Assembly: GCA_019914995.1 (NCBI GenBank)
Contig: CM034128.1
Location: 4,218,501-4,282,500, forward strand
DNA: 64,000 nucleotides
Source of the DNA: Acanthochlamys bracteata
Lineage: Eukaryota > Streptophyta > Magnoliopsida > Pandanales > Velloziaceae
Direction of reading: 5' to 3'
The position numbers and the translations under genes are program-made. The notes beneath the pieces were generated by a model. The model worked only from the letters and a program-made list of their open reading frames with translations, ran no database searches and was not told the DNA's origin. How positions within the stretch are numbered: the stretch's first letter is position 1; each line of letters opens with the position of its first letter. Below, one piece after another: positions 62,671 through 64,000 of this stretch.

Positions 62671-63645
62671 ACAACAAGAAGGAATACTTGCAGCGGTAGT
62701 GAGACTGTGAGAGTGGAGAATATTTTGCAATTTGCAATATTAGAACCACTAAATTTAGTAGTTGGTAATAGTAGGGTTTTCACTTGAATTGCTAAAAATC
62801 CTGTAGTTTTAGTTGTTGAAGAGTAAAAAATTAATTGAAGTCTATGAAACTCCAATAGAAAAATTGAATTGGAGAACGAGCAGTTTCTGAGGAGTCTACA
62901 AATGAATTGAGTCTTAGTATTTCGTTTACCAATCCACTAAACTCAATTTTAATATAAAATAAATAAATATTAAAAATAACAAATTTTTATTAAGAAATTA
63001 TTTTAAAAAATTTAATTTTAAAATTTACTTCTAAAAACAAAATAAATATAAAAATTTATTTTTAATTTCTAATTTTTAAATTTATTTTTAAAAAATGTGA
63101 ATTTACTTAACATAAACACGCTCTTAATAAGGATATGTACAAAAAAGAAAGATCCTCAAAACACAAAGAACGTTACAATTCATTCAAACAAAAAAAAAGG
63201 GGGGAATTTTACTTGCATAATGATTTTGTTGATAGGATTTGTTGATGTTTGGCTGCTTTCTAAAGTTCAAAATGGAAGCAATTTGGTTCCCTTTTTCCTT
63301 TTGTGCTTGATCTGGACTTAAAACCTACCCTCCCACACTCCCTTCGTATTCAAACAACCAACCAACATCAACATCTCCACCAACTTTTTACAACAAAGAA
63401 AATGAAATAAACTAACTCAAGAATTTCACAAACTTCGAGAACTTTGTGTTTTGTCTTCTGTAAAATCTGGTACAATGTACATGCAACAAAGATGTGTTGT
63501 GCTATCACAAGGACGACAAACAGCTACCGAAGAGCTCATTGATCTACCAAAGGTTTATTCAATTTGTCGTGCAAAACAAATTAGATAAAACATGAAGTAC
63601 AGCATTTGACGTTATGGATATGGGAGATTTGTAGTAGATGAAAGA
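62671..63645. other. region between PAT and its pseudogene
   Basis: Contains the upstream remains of the pseudogene (to about 62870), a MITE at 62917-63123 and the likely PAT 3' UTR (about 63400-63645). No other gene is seen. Confidence 0.45.
62917..63123. mobile_element. Tourist-like MITE, family A, between PAT and its pseudogene
   Basis: 207 bp. Left end GTATTTCGTTTACCAATCC; right end in reverse GAGCGTGTTTATGTTAAG. TTA target duplications at 62914-62916 and 63124-63126. Confidence 0.68.
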
Positions 63646-63994
<349 letters not shown>

Positions 63995-64000
63995 CTGCAG

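Overview
This window is nuclear DNA of a flowering plant, most likely a eudicot. It is AT-rich, with compact spliced genes (GT-AG introns, one GC-AG) separated by AT-rich stretches full of small transposon remnants. Every recognised gene is a plant family: NRT1/PTR transporters, HEN1, a class I TCP factor, GASA, neutral invertase, plastid prephenate aminotransferase. The species cannot be named from the sequence. Exon models were built by hand from splice sites, reading phase and known family motifs; no search was run.

Layout. 936-1965 (+): 3' end of a WDR20/creC-type WD40 gene. 3759-7355 (+): RNF170-like RING ligase with a DUF1232 tail and two alternative pairs of terminal exons. 7920-10540 (-), 11909-16533 (-) and 19401-21591 (-): two NPF5.10-like transporters with the small-RNA methyltransferase HEN1 between them. 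23426-27073 (-): exosome subunit RRP45. 27911-28971 (-): GASA/snakin peptide. 29-37.6 kb: gene-poor and repeat-rich. 37716-39080 (+): TCP8-like transcription factor. 39753-40333: solo LTR. 41887-48652 (-): 15-exon CHFR-type RING ligase, divergent from 49499-51687 (+), a cytosolic neutral invertase. 54663-54959 (+): small plant protein of unknown function. 57662-58798 (+): TRAPPC12-like protein. About 60165-62670 (-): broken copy of prephenate/aspartate aminotransferase (PAT). 63646-63994 (-): 3' end of the apparently intact PAT gene, which continues past the window.

The genes do not form a pathway. HEN1 stabilises miRNAs and siRNAs and RRP45 belongs to the RNA exosome, so two small-RNA/RNA-decay factors lie close together, but this is probably chance. 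The most informative structures are the RNF170 terminal-exon duplication, the PAT pseudogene beside its parent, a one-base frame break in HEN1, a GC-AG intron in RRP45, a solo LTR with a perfect 5-bp target duplication, and two groups of Tourist-like MITEs that mostly carry 3-bp target duplications. I found no convincing undescribed biological system.
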